From the NCBI GenBank assembly GCA_021799435.1, contig JAJZAN010000001.1:1-64000 (forward strand): a DNA stretch of 64,000 nt, read 5' to 3'. Positions 43,669-53,462 of this stretch are shown piece after piece. A program made the position numbers and the translations under genes. Source of the stretch: Bacillota bacterium. GTDB taxonomy: Bacteria > Bacillota > Sulfobacillia > Sulfobacillales > Sulfobacillaceae. The notes below the pieces were generated by a model, which worked only from the letters and a program-made list of their open reading frames with translations, ran no database searches and was not told the origin of the DNA. Within the stretch, counting starts at the first letter, position 1; each line of letters begins with the position of its first letter.

Positions 43669-46326
43669 TTAGCTCGCTTTAACTTCTTCCTGCGTGTAGA
43701 CCTCGAAGATGTCCCCCACTTTAATGTCGTTGAACTTCTCGAGGCCTATTCCACACTCGTAGCCGCTGGCGACTTCGCGGACATCATCCTTGAAGCGCTT
43801 CAGCGATGCGATGCCACCCTCGTGAATGACCGCGCCGTCGCGGATCACCCGGACTTGACCAGAGCGCAGAATCTTGCCCTCTGTGACGTAGCAACCGCCC
43901 ACCGCTCCGACTTTAGGAACCCGAAAGACCTCACGCACTTCGGCGCGACCCAAGAACAGTTCTTGGAACTTGGGAGCCAAAAGACCCGTCAAGGCCTGTT
44001 TGACGTCATCCAAAACCTCATAAATAATCCGGTACTGACGGACGTCGACATGCTCCCGTTCCGCCAACTGCCGAGCTTTGGACTCGATACCGACGCCGAA
44101 GCCAATGATGATAGCCCCGGAGGCCTGAGCCAGCATCACGTCAGACTCTGTGACCGACCCCACTCCGGTGTGCAGTACCCGCACCCGAACCTCCTCGTTG
44201 GAGAGTTTGGCCACGGATTGGGCCAACGCTTCCGCCGATCCATGCACGTCGGCCTTGATCACCAAGTTCAAATCACGCATCGCTTCGTCCTTCAGGCGCT
44301 GGTAAAATTCGTCCAGCGATACGCCCCGGTTGCCGACCTCAGTGGACGCCCGGGTGCGGCTGGCGCGAGCATCGGCGATGCTCTTGGCTTGCCGCTCGTC
44401 TTCCAAAATGACGAAGTCGTCGCCCGCTTCAGGTAGTTGGTTGAAACCCAAGACCTCAACCGGCATCGATGGGCCGACTTCCTTGACCCGCTCGCCCCGG
44501 TCGTTGATAAGCGCCCGCACCCGTCCATACACGGCACCCGACAGGAAGACGTCTCCTACGTGCAACGTTCCGCGGTTGACCAGAACCGTTGCCACAGGAC
44601 CCCGACCCCGGTCCAACTGCGCCTCAATGATGGTCCCGGATGCACTGCGACTGGGGTTCGCCTTCAACTCCATAATGTCCGCCTGCAACAACAGAGCCTC
44701 CAGCAACTTGTCGATTCCTTCCCCGGTCCGGGCCGAGACCGGCACCATAATGGTGTCACCGCCCCATTCCTCCGAGACCAGTCCATATTCCGTCAAGTCG
44801 GTCCGGACGCGGTCGGCGGTGGCTTCCGGCAAGTCAATCTTGTTGATGGCGACCACGATGGGCACATTGGCCGCCTTGGCGTGGTTGATGGCCTCAATGG
44901 TCTGCGGCATCACGCCGTCATTGGCCGCTACCACCAAGACCGCAATATCCGTGACTTGCGCCCCTCGAGCGCGCATGGCTGTGAAAGCTTCGTGACCGGG
45001 GGTATCCAAAAACACCACCGACCGGCCTTGCCATTCGATTACCGACGCACCAATGTGCTGCGTGATTCCACCAGCCTCGCTGGCCGTCACACGGGACGAT
45101 CGAATTTTGTCCAACAGCGAGGTCTTGCCGTGGTCCACGTGGCCCATTACCGTGACCACCGGGGGACGCTCCTCCAGCTCGTGCTCCTGGTCTTCCTCAC
45201 CTTGGATTAAAATCTCCTCGCGCTCCTCAACCGAGGCGCGCTCTTCAACTTCCGCTCCCAGTTCCTGGGCGACAATGACGGCGGTTTCCTTATCAATCTC
45301 GTTGTTGACGCCAACCATGACACCCAAAGCAATGAGCCGCTTAATCAGATCCGTCGCCTTGGCGCCCAATTGCTCCGCCAAGTCCTTTACGATGATCGGA
45401 CCGCTAATAACCACTCGGCGCTGTACAGGCGGCATCTGCGCTTCCGCGTGATGCTGTTGACTCTTGTGTCCTTTCTTGCGCCGATTGCCAAAGTCCCGAT
45501 CGTCCATCCAGTTGCGATTGCCGCGCCGACCCTCAAATGTGTTGGTGGTCCGCTTGTCGCGGAAATTGTTGTTGGTGGTGCGGCGGTTCTGGTCCTTGCC
45601 CGGCCGCGCCGTCGTGGTCGACGGCGGCGGCGGAACGACCAAGGGCCTGTTGCCGCCCCGGTTCGGGGCACCGCCACCCGGCCTGCCGCCGGCGCCTGCT
45701 GGGCGGGGCGGGCCGCCCGGACGCGGGGCACCGCCTGGGCGGGGGGCACCGCCTGGGCGGGGTGCTCCGCCCGGCCGCGGGCCTGCGTTGTTGTATCCCG
45801 GACGCGGTCCGGAAGACGGCCGTTGCTGGCCTCCGCCCATGGGACGCGCGCCCGGAGGACCGCTGCGACGCGGATCCTCGCTGCGAGGTCCCGACGAGTT
45901 GGGATACCGTGACCCAGCCCCGCCCTGAGGGCGCGGATTGCCGGGCTGATAGGGTCGACCCGTGGGACCAGGGCCATGGCCAGACGAATTGTACGGTCGT
46001 GCGTTACTCCGATCGGCGGGGGTCGTCCGGTCGGCGGCGGGGGGCCGATTTTCGGGGTTCGCGGGCCGCGGCGGGGCGGGATGCGCCGTCGGAGGCGCGC
46101 TGGGCCGCGCCGGTGCGGGTTTCGGCTCCGGCTTGGGTTCTGGCGGCAGCTTCCCCTCCATGATGTCGCGCACTGTCTTCACGGCCTCCGGCTCCACGGT
46201 GCTCATGTGGTTTTTGATGTTTTCGACCTTGAGTCGGTGCAGCAGATCGATGAGTCGCCGACTGTCCAGTTTGAGTTCCTTGGCCAGTTCGTAAACCCTG
46301 ACTTTGTCCTTGTCTTTTTCTGTCAA
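43669..46326 (-). CDS. infB: Translation initiation factor IF-2
   Basis: 885 residues. N-terminal IF2N helical domain ([21 protein letters not shown]), a long Pro/Arg/Gly-rich linker with 18-bp tandem repeats, a second IF2N-like segment, then the G domain with [16 protein letters not shown] and NKID, and the C-terminal domains that bind fMet-tRNA. Start TTG 46326 follows GGGGGG by 7 nt. The ribosome site and the first ~100 codons lie inside the reading frame of ylxQ as sequenced. Confidence 0.95.
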   Translation of the reverse strand: MTEKDKDKVRVYELAKELKLDSRRLIDLLHRLKVENIKNHMSTVEPEAVKTVRDIMEGKLPPEPKPEPKPAPARPSAPPTAHPAPPRPANPENRPPAADRTTPADRSNARPYNSSGHGPGPTGRPYQPGNPRPQGGAGSRYPNSSGPRSEDPRRSGPPGARPMGGGQQRPSSGPRPGYNNAGPRPGGAPRPGGAPRPGGAPRPGGPPRPAGAGGRPGGGAPNRGGNRPLVVPPPPSTTTARPGKDQNRRTTNNNFRDKRTTNTFEGRRGNRNWMDDRDFGNRRKKGHKSQQHHAEAQMPPVQRRVVISGPIIVKDLAEQLGAKATDLIKRLIALGVMVGVNNEIDKETAVIVAQELGAEVEERASVEEREEILIQGEEDQEHELEERPPVVTVMGHVDHGKTSLLDKIRSSRVTASEAGGITQHIGASVIEWQGRSVVFLDTPGHEAFTAMRARGAQVTDIAVLVVAANDGVMPQTIEAINHAKAANVPIVVAINKIDLPEATADRVRTDLTEYGLVSEEWGGDTIMVPVSARTGEGIDKLLEALLLQADIMELKANPSRSASGTIIEAQLDRGRGPVATVLVNRGTLHVGDVFLSGAVYGRVRALINDRGERVKEVGPSMPVEVLGFNQLPEAGDDFVILEDERQAKSIADARASRTRASTEVGNRGVSLDEFYQRLKDEAMRDLNLVIKADVHGSAEALAQSVAKLSNEEVRVRVLHTGVGSVTESDVMLAQASGAIIIGFGVGIESKARQLAEREHVDVRQYRIIYEVLDDVKQALTGLLAPKFQELFLGRAEVREVFRVPKVGAVGGCYVTEGKILRSGQVRVIRDGAVIHEGGIASLKRFKDDVREVASGYECGIGLEKFNDIKVGDIFEVYTQEEVKAS
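45722..45775. repeat. 18-bp tandem repeats within infB linker
   Basis: Three near-identical 18-bp units encode R-P-G-G-A-P hexapeptides in the IF-2 linker, with further degenerate units on both sides. Such GC-rich repeats expand and contract readily. Confidence 0.8.
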
Positions 46327-46645
46327 AACTAATCCCCCCTGAGCTTTTTCGCATCTCCTCGAGAATTCGAGCGCCAAACTTTTCATCCAATATCGCAAGC
46401 ACCGCGTGCGGCCCCATCCCGATGGCGTGACCGAGCTCCGCCTTGGATCCGATGCGCACAACGGGTACGCCCAAGTCCTGGGCCCACAAGTGATACTTGC
46501 GGTATAGCGATGGTCCAGCGTCTTCGGCCAACACCAGCAGCCGAGCCTCCTCGCGTTTCATCGCCAAACTGGCCTGGTTTTCGCCTGGAGCGACTTTCCC
46601 GGCTTTCTTGGCCAGCCCCAATAAGTTAGTCCATCGTTCACTCAT
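46004..46645 (-). CDS. ylxQ: YlxQ, L7Ae-like ribosome-associated protein (frame runs on into infB)
   Basis: The first ~104 residues are a complete L7Ae/L30e-type RNA-binding protein (LLGLAKKAGKVAPGENQ ... GHAIGMGPHAVLAILDEKFG), the size of Bacillus YlxQ. As sequenced the frame does not stop there but continues 320 nt into infB as a Gln/Arg/Ala-rich shadow. One extra G in the six-G run at 46334-46339 would give a TAG two codons later and a normal protein ending near 46331. The long C-terminus is therefore suspect. ATG overlaps the ylxR stop (ATGA). Confidence 0.8.
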   Translation of the reverse strand: MSERWTNLLGLAKKAGKVAPGENQASLAMKREEARLLVLAEDAGPSLYRKYHLWAQDLGVPVVRIGSKAELGHAIGMGPHAVLAILDEKFGARILEEMRKSSGGISFDRKRQGQSQGLRTGQGTQTGQSATHRSAAPTQGRKHQKPHEHRGAGGREDSARHHGGEAAARTQAGAETRTGAAQRASDGASRPAAAREPRKSAPRRRPDDPRRSE

Positions 46646-46911
46646 GCACTGGTCCCATCCAATCGGCGCAGTTCCTCGACCAGTTCGTCTGTCAGCGGCA
46701 CCTCCAGTGCCCGCTCTAGACGGTGAGTCTTCAGCGCCTTTTCCACACAGTCGGCCGCCGGACACAAATAGGCTCCACGGCCTGACACTTTGCCGCGCCG
46801 GTCCACCAGCAACTGCCCGTCAACCGTCCGCACCACCCGGACCAATTCACGCTTGGAGCGGGTCGTCATGCAGGCTACGCAGGTGCGCATGGGCACTTTG
46901 CGTACGGTCAT
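46642..46911 (-). CDS. ylxR: YlxR / RNase P modulator RnpM
   Basis: 89 residues: VPMRTCVACMTTRSKREL (the C-x2-C-containing YlxR signature) and GRGAYLCP. The family binds the RNase P RNA and nucleoid. GGAGG is 9 nt before ATG 46911, which overlaps the nusA stop by 4 nt. Confidence 0.92.
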   Translation of the reverse strand: MTVRKVPMRTCVACMTTRSKRELVRVVRTVDGQLLVDRRGKVSGRGAYLCPAADCVEKALKTHRLERALEVPLTDELVEELRRLDGTSA

Positions 46912-47960
46912 GACCAAAATCCTCCCCGATCCATCTGCGACTCGGAACGCAGGTCAACGCGCCATCCGGTCAATTTGGCGGCCAGCCGCGCGTTTTGACC
47001 CTCCTTGCCAATCCCCAGCGACAGCTGGTTGTCCGGCACAATGGCACGCGCTGAACGCGTTGTCTCGTCAATCTCCACCTCCGTCACATGAGCTGGCGAC
47101 AAGGCGTTGGACACAAACACCGCGGGGTCGGGATCCCACGCAATAATATCGAGCTTTTCACCCTTCAACTCGTTAACAATAGCTTGAACCCGTTGACCCT
47201 TGGCACCCACACAAGCACCCACCGGATCCACGTTCGGGTCTTCTGCCCACACCGCAATCTTGGTGCGCGCACCAGCTTCCCGAGCCACGCCGCGAATTTC
47301 CACCACGCCGTCATGAATTTCCGGCACTTCCAATTCGAACAGTCGACGAATCAATCCAGGATGACTGCGGGATAAATAGACCTGCGGGCCTTTCGTGGTC
47401 TTCTTGACTTCCACCACGTAGAGCTTCACACGCTCATTGGGGCGCAGAATCTCCCCCGGCACTTGCTCACTGGGCATCAAAATAGCCTCTGTGCGACCCA
47501 AATCAATAAAAACCAGGCCGCGCTCGACGCGTTGCACCATCCCCGTCACAATGTCGCCTTCGCGCCCCGAGTATTCGTCATAGATCATGCCGCGCTCGGC
47601 TTCGCGAATGCGTTGCACAATGACCTGCTTGGCAGTCTGAGCCGCAATCCGGCCAAAATTCTTGGGGGTGATTTCAAACTCAACGATGTCGCCCTCAGCA
47701 GCTCCAGGCTGAACCTCGCGAGCCTCGTCGGCGCTGACTTCGAGACGATGGTCCTCCACGTTCGCCACCACGGTCTTTTGTGCAAAAACCTCGGTCGCAC
47801 CGGTTTCACGGTTAATTTGTACCCGCACATTCTGCGCTGATCCAAAATTGCGGCGATACGCAGAAATTAAGGCTGACTCAATGGCCTGAAACAGGACCTC
47901 CTTGTCAACCCCTTTTTCACGCTCTAAATCTTCGAGCGCGACCATCAACTCGCTGTTCAT
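46908..47960 (-). CDS. nusA: Transcription termination/antitermination factor NusA
   Basis: 350 residues, the short Gram-positive form: NusA N-terminal domain (NSELMVALEDLEREKGVDKE), S1, then two KH domains (GACVGAKGQRVQAI; SLGIGKEGQNARLAAKL). No C-terminal acidic repeats. AAGGGGG precedes ATG 47960. The usual upstream gene rimP is absent. A promoter and a leader terminator hairpin lie upstream, where NusA itself could act. Confidence 0.95.
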   Translation of the reverse strand: MNSELMVALEDLEREKGVDKEVLFQAIESALISAYRRNFGSAQNVRVQINRETGATEVFAQKTVVANVEDHRLEVSADEAREVQPGAAEGDIVEFEITPKNFGRIAAQTAKQVIVQRIREAERGMIYDEYSGREGDIVTGMVQRVERGLVFIDLGRTEAILMPSEQVPGEILRPNERVKLYVVEVKKTTKGPQVYLSRSHPGLIRRLFELEVPEIHDGVVEIRGVAREAGARTKIAVWAEDPNVDPVGACVGAKGQRVQAIVNELKGEKLDIIAWDPDPAVFVSNALSPAHVTEVEIDETTRSARAIVPDNQLSLGIGKEGQNARLAAKLTGWRVDLRSESQMDRGGFWS

Positions 47961-48001
47961 CCGCCGAATCCCCCTTAAACCGTCGTCAGCCCTTGTCAAG
48001 C

Positions 48002-48029
48002 GAAAAGAGTGGGCTCAAGCTCCCCACTC
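48002..48029 (-). terminator. Intrinsic terminator hairpin in the nusA leader
   Basis: Minus-strand GAGTGGG, 9-nt loop, CCCACTC, then TTTTCG. It lies between the promoter at 48087-48115 and nusA, so it is either an attenuator of the nusA operon or the end of MFS/polC transcripts. Confidence 0.65.
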
Positions 48030-48086
48030 CGAGTCACCGACTAGACTCCCAGTCTCGGGCCCATAAAGCCCTTCATCCTACGGATT

Positions 48087-48115
48087 ATCATACCATAACG
48101 ACAGTCTGCTCACAA
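48087..48115 (-). promoter_or_regulatory. Sigma-A promoter of the nusA operon
   Basis: TTGTGA (48110-48115), 17 nt, TATGAT (48087-48092) on the minus strand. The -35 overlaps the MFS stop codon. Predicted leader is about 120 nt. Confidence 0.7.
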
Positions 48116-49300
48116 CTTCTGGGAATCGGGTCGCCATGGTTTCCAAATCACCGCGGCGCCGATGGTCGTGACCATCAGCACGGCTGCTCCCAAGATAAAC
48201 GGGTGATTGGGATGCCCGACGAGCAAGGGGCCGCTGGCCAAAGCCAGCACCGCCGCTCCCAAGGTTCCGCTGGCCTGGAACCAGCCTTGCACCGCCCCGT
48301 GGAGGTCCTCCGGCGCGCGGGTCATCACGGAAGCCGAGAGCGCCGGGCCGATAAGGCTCATAGCGGCTGCTTCCAGCACCGAAACCCAAATCGAAAGCCA
48401 CGCCGACCGCGAGATGACATAAAAGCCCACTGTCAATGTCTCCAGAGCCAGCCCCGCCACCATCAATCCGCGCCGCCCCGCTCGATCGGCGGCTCTCCCC
48501 CCGAACAGTTGCAGCAACAGCAAAGGGCCGCTAAACAACGTAAAGGATAGCCCAATCACCCATTTGCTGGCCCCTAAATACTGCATGTAGAGACTCCATG
48601 CGGTGTCGTACATGCCGGTCAGCCCCATCCAGGCAAACATCACCCAGAAATATGGCCACAACGTACCCAGCAGCGGCCTTACAGTGTGTGCCGCCAAGCG
48701 TTGGCGCTGAACTTTTGGCCGTCCTGCCGGCAGCAGCAGCAGGCTCACCAGAGTTGCCGCGGCATTGAGTCCCACCCCAATGGCAAACGGTGCGGACAGT
48801 CCCCACGCGGCGCCCGCCAATCCCCCCAGCATCGGCCCGACCGCGAATCCGGCGCTGCCCGCGGCCCCCATAAGGCCATAGGCTCGGCCGCGGCGCTCTT
48901 CCGGCACCAAATCCGCCACCAGGGCGTTGGCGGCGGGCACCACCGCCGCGCTCCCCAAACCCTGCAAAATGCGGCAGAGAATGTACCACCACGGCGCCGC
49001 ATGGACCAAAAATCCCGCCGTTCCCAAAGATTCCAGCACGCCCCCGGCGACCATGAAAAACTTCCGGCCCCAGCGGTCAGCGAGCGGCCCTGCTCCCATC
49101 TGCCCAAGAAAAGAAACGGCCGCATAGGCCGCCGCCATCGCCCCCATGTCCGCCAAAGGGAATCCCCGATGCCGAACAAATTGCGGCAAAAGCGGCAAGA
49201 TGGCGCCAAACCCGCTTTGAACAATAAAGTTGGTGGCCAGGACGGTCCACAGGGCGGAGCTGTAGCGCTCGGCAGGTTGCCCAGTTCTTGAACTCGCCAT
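48110..49300 (-). CDS. MFS transporter (DHA1 drug/sugar exporter type)
   Basis: 396 residues with twelve hydrophobic helices. Motif A GPLADRWGRK (71-80) lies between helices 2 and 3, and GRAADRAGRRG is the matching motif between helices 8 and 9. Substrate unknown; multidrug-type efflux is the common role. ATG shares a base with the polC TAA (TAATG), so it is translated after polC. It occupies the place where rimP normally sits. Confidence 0.88.
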   Translation of the reverse strand: MASSRTGQPAERYSSALWTVLATNFIVQSGFGAILPLLPQFVRHRGFPLADMGAMAAAYAAVSFLGQMGAGPLADRWGRKFFMVAGGVLESLGTAGFLVHAAPWWYILCRILQGLGSAAVVPAANALVADLVPEERRGRAYGLMGAAGSAGFAVGPMLGGLAGAAWGLSAPFAIGVGLNAAATLVSLLLLPAGRPKVQRQRLAAHTVRPLLGTLWPYFWVMFAWMGLTGMYDTAWSLYMQYLGASKWVIGLSFTLFSGPLLLLQLFGGRAADRAGRRGLMVAGLALETLTVGFYVISRSAWLSIWVSVLEAAAMSLIGPALSASVMTRAPEDLHGAVQGWFQASGTLGAAVLALASGPLLVGHPNHPFILGAAVLMVTTIGAAVIWKPWRPDSQKL

Positions 49301-52300
49301 TAAAAAAACCCGAGTTGGCTTGTCTCGCCCAAATCCTTCAGGGCTCCATGCTTGCGCAAAAGTTCCACCACACTCTTCGATATACGGGCCCGCTGACGCA
49401 GATCATCAATAGACAAGAACGGCTGCTCTTGACGCGCCTCAATGATATGCTGGGCGGCGTTCACGCCCAAGCCCGGCAGCGCCGCAAACGGGATAGTGAG
49501 ACCGTCCTGCTCAATGAGAAACTGGGTAGCGTGGGACCGCTCCAAGTCGATGGCGTGAAAGCGAAATCCGCGCGCCAGCATCTCCCGCGCCACTTCGAGC
49601 ACGGTGACCAAATTCTTCTCCTTGGCACTGGCCTCGTTGCCCTTCTCCTCGATGGCAGCCAAGGCTTGGTTGACCCTTTTAGTCCCGCCCAGCACCGCAT
49701 CCGCTTCGAAATCCCCGGCCCGCACGGAGAAGTAGGTGGCGTAATAAGCCAGCGGATGGTGAACCTTGAACCAGGCAATTCGCCATCCCATCATCACGTA
49801 CGCGGCGGCGTGCGCCTTGGGAAACAGATAACTGATGCGACGACACGACTCAATGTACCAGCCCGGCACCCCATGCTCCCGCATCAGGGCCTCCTGGTCG
49901 TCTTTCAAGCCCTTGCCTTTGCGCACCGCCTCGGAGATGGCAAACGCCGTCTTAGGCGCAATCTCCCGGCTGAGAAGATAGGTCATGATATCGTCGCGTG
50001 TGGCGATCACATCCGACAGGGTCGCCGTCTTTTGACGGATAAGTTCCTGCGCGTTGTTAGTCCACACCTCGGTACCGTGCGAGAGACCCGAAATACGCAC
50101 CAATTCGGCGAAGGTCCGCGGCCGAGTGTCCACCAACATCTGGCGTACAAAGCGGGTGCCAAATTCAGGTATGCCCAAACTGCCCACCGGCGTGCCCACA
50201 TCTTCAGGCTTGAGCCCCAGTGCCTTGACATCGCTGAACAGGCTCATCGTCGCCTCATCCTGAAACGGCACCTCTTTGGCGGGAATGTGAGTGAGGTCTT
50301 CCAGCATGCGAATGGCCGTCGGATCATCGTGCCCTAAGAGGTCGAGCTTCAACAGCCGGCCCTCGATGGAATGGTAATCGAAGTGGGTGGTGACCACATC
50401 GGAGTTTTTGTCGTCGGCGGGCCGTTGCACCGGGGTGAAGTGATGAATGTCCTCGTTTTGCGGCACGACCATCAGCCCGCCCGGATGCTGCCCCGTCGTG
50501 CGCTTGACCCCAGTTATGCCGGAGGCGAGCCAATCCACCTCGGCAGGCGAGGGTTCCCGACCGGTCTCACGAGCCCAGGCCTTCACCAGCCCGAAGGCAG
50601 TCTTTTCAGCCACGGTCGCAATGGTGCCAGCGCGAAATACATGCCCTTGACCAAACAACACTTCGGTATAGCGGTGGATCTCCGGCTGATATTCGCCCGA
50701 GAAGTTCAAGTCGATATCGGGTACTTTGTCGCCCTCAAACCCTAAAAACGTTTCGAAAGGAATGTCCTGCCCGTCGCCAATCAGGGACGCGCCACAGGCG
50801 GGGCATGTCTTCGTCGGCAGGTCAAATCCCGAACCCACGTCGCTCACAAACTCCGTGTAACGACATCCCGGACAGCGGTAGTGCGGCGGCAGCGGATTGA
50901 CCTCGGTAATATTCAACAAGGTAGCAACCAATGAGGATCCGACCGAACCGCGGGAACCCACCAGATACCCGTCATCGAGCGACTTCTGCACCAGCCGATG
51001 GGCGATGTAATAGATACTGGAAAACCCATTGGAGACAATCGAGTGGACCTCTTTCTGCAGACGTGCCTCCACGATGTCCGGCAGCGGGTCGCCGTACAGG
51101 CTCCGGGCCTGGCTGTAGGGTACCTCCGAGACAACCTGCTCGGCTTCCGGCAAATTAGGCGAGAAGAGACCGCTGGGTACGGGCTGCACCGGCTCGATCT
51201 GATCCACCACGGCCTCCGGAGCCTCGTAGATGACCCATTCGCGATCACGAGCGTCGAGAAAGCTCAGCTCTCCCTCCATCTCCACAGCGGTCCGCAAGTA
51301 GAGGTCATCCAAGCGGTTGTGCAGCTCCCCCTTGGCTGTGGCGGCCAAAATGTCGCGATACACCCGATGGTCAGGACGGAGATAGTGCGCATCGGACACT
51401 GCCGCAACCCACTTGTGGGATTTGCGGCCCCAATGGATAATGTCCTGGATATAATGCTGCACCGCTTCTTCTCCGTCCAGGAACCCATCATCCATCATCC
51501 CGGCGGCCGCTGCCGGCGGCACCACTTCCCAATAATCATAAAACGAGGCCAGCGCCTCGAGATCGGCGTCGGATGCTCCACGGAACACGGCCTCGGCGAT
51601 CTCGCCCTCATGAAACGGCGATCCCACCAGCCACCCGTCCCGGCCTTCGGCAATGAGTCGACGGGGCACCCGCGGCACACGATGGTAATAGGTGAGGTGC
51701 GATTCAGACACCAGCCGATACAGAGCCGAAACCCCGGTCGGATTCTTCACCAACAGCGTCACGGGTGTGGGACGACCGACACTGTGCGGTACGGGCAGGG
51801 CACGGCCTGGGGTTAGTGGACCATGCATCTCGGCACACTCCTCGAGCAGCCGCAGGGCCAGCCGAGCCGTGGCCTCCGCGTCGGCCAACGCCCGGTGGTG
51901 CTGAGTCAAGGAAATTTTAAAATGGTCGGTTAGGGGCCCCAGTCCATGGCTTTTCATGTGCGGCAACACCGCCCGGGCCAGCGCCAAAGTATCCAGCACC
52001 AACGGGTCAAACGAGACATCCGGATAAATCTGGCGATGTCCCCGGCCCAGAAATCCCATATCGAAGCGAGCATTGTGAGCAGCCAGCACCGCGCCCTCGG
52101 CAAATGTCCAAAAGTCCTGCCACATCTCGGATTCCGAGACACCGTCCTGGAGCTCCTCGTCGCGGATCCCCGTAATCCGCCGCGTAGAGCTGGAGATGGT
52201 GCGGGTGGGGCGCACCAGGCGGTGGAAAGTCTCCACAATCTCGCCCCCCACCACCTTGACTGCTCCGAGTTCGATGACCTGATGCGAGCGCGGACTTAAA

Positions 52301-53436
52301 CCCGTCGTCTCCACGTCCACCACCACCAGCGGCGCTTGAGTCCAGTCCTCGCCGCTCGGGCCGCTCAACGGCACGGTTTCGGTGTCCACCATGTAGACCT
52401 CAACACCGTAGATGGGCCGCACACCCGTCGTCTTGGCCAGCGCCTCCGCTTCCGGGTATGTCTGCACCACCCCATGATCCAAAATCGCTAAAGCAGGCAT
52501 CCCTGCATCGCGGGCCGCCTGAAATAAATCTTTGGGCGCAATCAACCCATCCATGGAACTCATCTTACTGTGCGCATGAAGTTCGATGCGGGGCCGTGGA
52601 TCCTTGGGCATCGTGACTGGCGCCTCGATGGGGCCTCCGGCCTTGACCCGGAGAACCACTTCCTCGGTAAACTTGTCCACTTCCAAGTTCCCCTGCGCGG
52701 CCAGGAAGGTGCCCACTGGCCACAAATCGTCGGGGTAGCGGTTGGAACCGCGCCGTTCCGTGAACTTCAGCCGGAGCGCACCCTTGTCATCGGTAATAGT
52801 CCATGTCCAGTGACGCGCGCCATCCCGTCCCTCGCGAAAGTCCCGATGAAAAACGCGGCCCCGCACAATCGCTTCCCCACCACTGCCCACATCTGTCAAA
52901 GGCTGAGCCGCCTCGGCGTTGACGGGCCGGCCAATAATTTCCGGCGCGCTGGCCGCCCCTTTGATTTCCATTTGCACCGGCTCGTCCGGCTGGGGCGGGG
53001 GCAGCTCAGCCAACTGCACTTCCACTGCCGCGCTGGCCAGACCCTCTACCTCGTGAGCCAAGCGTACACTCCCGCCCCATTTCTCGAACAACGTCTTAGC
53101 GAGCAGGTTGGGCAAATGCAACACCAAGGTGTGCCCATCCCAATCCATTGGGCCATCACCTAACAGCGCCGCCAGAGCGGGCTGGCTCCGCGCCACCGCA
53201 GCCTTCACTGCCGTCCGGACATCCTGTGGCTCCGCGTCGGGCCGAAATGCGACCTCGACACCCCACGTCTCGGCCAGTTCACGCGCCAGGGAGGCCAGAT
53301 CCATCCCCTCGGCAGGCCTGTCCCCTTGGTAATAAATCGTGAGAAGCCCGGCCTCCAGACAAGCGCGCACAGCACGAAGCGGCACCTCGTCCCATCCCTG
53401 GGCCTGCTGCCACTCTTCAAATCGGTTGTCAGACAT
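49300..53436 (-). CDS. polC: DNA polymerase III alpha subunit, Gram-positive PolC type
   Basis: Replicative polymerase, 1378 residues (Bacillus 1437). N-terminal region, OB fold (about 188-270), PHP domain starting RIELHAHSKMSSMDG (284-297) interrupted by a DEDD proofreading exonuclease (VVVDVETTG, Asp-374 and Glu-376), a Cys4 zinc segment (CPGCRYTEF ... CPACG), the polymerase palm with PDIDLNFSGEYQ, and C-terminal HhH/tau-binding parts. GAGGTG precedes the ATG. Confidence 0.96.
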   Translation of the reverse strand: MSDNRFEEWQQAQGWDEVPLRAVRACLEAGLLTIYYQGDRPAEGMDLASLARELAETWGVEVAFRPDAEPQDVRTAVKAAVARSQPALAALLGDGPMDWDGHTLVLHLPNLLAKTLFEKWGGSVRLAHEVEGLASAAVEVQLAELPPPQPDEPVQMEIKGAASAPEIIGRPVNAEAAQPLTDVGSGGEAIVRGRVFHRDFREGRDGARHWTWTITDDKGALRLKFTERRGSNRYPDDLWPVGTFLAAQGNLEVDKFTEEVVLRVKAGGPIEAPVTMPKDPRPRIELHAHSKMSSMDGLIAPKDLFQAARDAGMPALAILDHGVVQTYPEAEALAKTTGVRPIYGVEVYMVDTETVPLSGPSGEDWTQAPLVVVDVETTGLSPRSHQVIELGAVKVVGGEIVETFHRLVRPTRTISSSTRRITGIRDEELQDGVSESEMWQDFWTFAEGAVLAAHNARFDMGFLGRGHRQIYPDVSFDPLVLDTLALARAVLPHMKSHGLGPLTDHFKISLTQHHRALADAEATARLALRLLEECAEMHGPLTPGRALPVPHSVGRPTPVTLLVKNPTGVSALYRLVSESHLTYYHRVPRVPRRLIAEGRDGWLVGSPFHEGEIAEAVFRGASDADLEALASFYDYWEVVPPAAAAGMMDDGFLDGEEAVQHYIQDIIHWGRKSHKWVAAVSDAHYLRPDHRVYRDILAATAKGELHNRLDDLYLRTAVEMEGELSFLDARDREWVIYEAPEAVVDQIEPVQPVPSGLFSPNLPEAEQVVSEVPYSQARSLYGDPLPDIVEARLQKEVHSIVSNGFSSIYYIAHRLVQKSLDDGYLVGSRGSVGSSLVATLLNITEVNPLPPHYRCPGCRYTEFVSDVGSGFDLPTKTCPACGASLIGDGQDIPFETFLGFEGDKVPDIDLNFSGEYQPEIHRYTEVLFGQGHVFRAGTIATVAEKTAFGLVKAWARETGREPSPAEVDWLASGITGVKRTTGQHPGGLMVVPQNEDIHHFTPVQRPADDKNSDVVTTHFDYHSIEGRLLKLDLLGHDDPTAIRMLEDLTHIPAKEVPFQDEATMSLFSDVKALGLKPEDVGTPVGSLGIPEFGTRFVRQMLVDTRPRTFAELVRISGLSHGTEVWTNNAQELIRQKTATLSDVIATRDDIMTYLLSREIAPKTAFAISEAVRKGKGLKDDQEALMREHGVPGWYIESCRRISYLFPKAHAAAYVMMGWRIAWFKVHHPLAYYATYFSVRAGDFEADAVLGGTKRVNQALAAIEEKGNEASAKEKNLVTVLEVAREMLARGFRFHAIDLERSHATQFLIEQDGLTIPFAALPGLGVNAAQHIIEARQEQPFLSIDDLRQRARISKSVVELLRKHGALKDLGETSQLGFF

Positions 53437-53462
53437 TTGTACACCTCAAAAATATAATGGCG

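Noticed and set aside
45722-45775. Direct repeats considered as a CRISPR array
   Set aside because: Units are contiguous, in frame and encode the IF-2 linker; there are no spacers.
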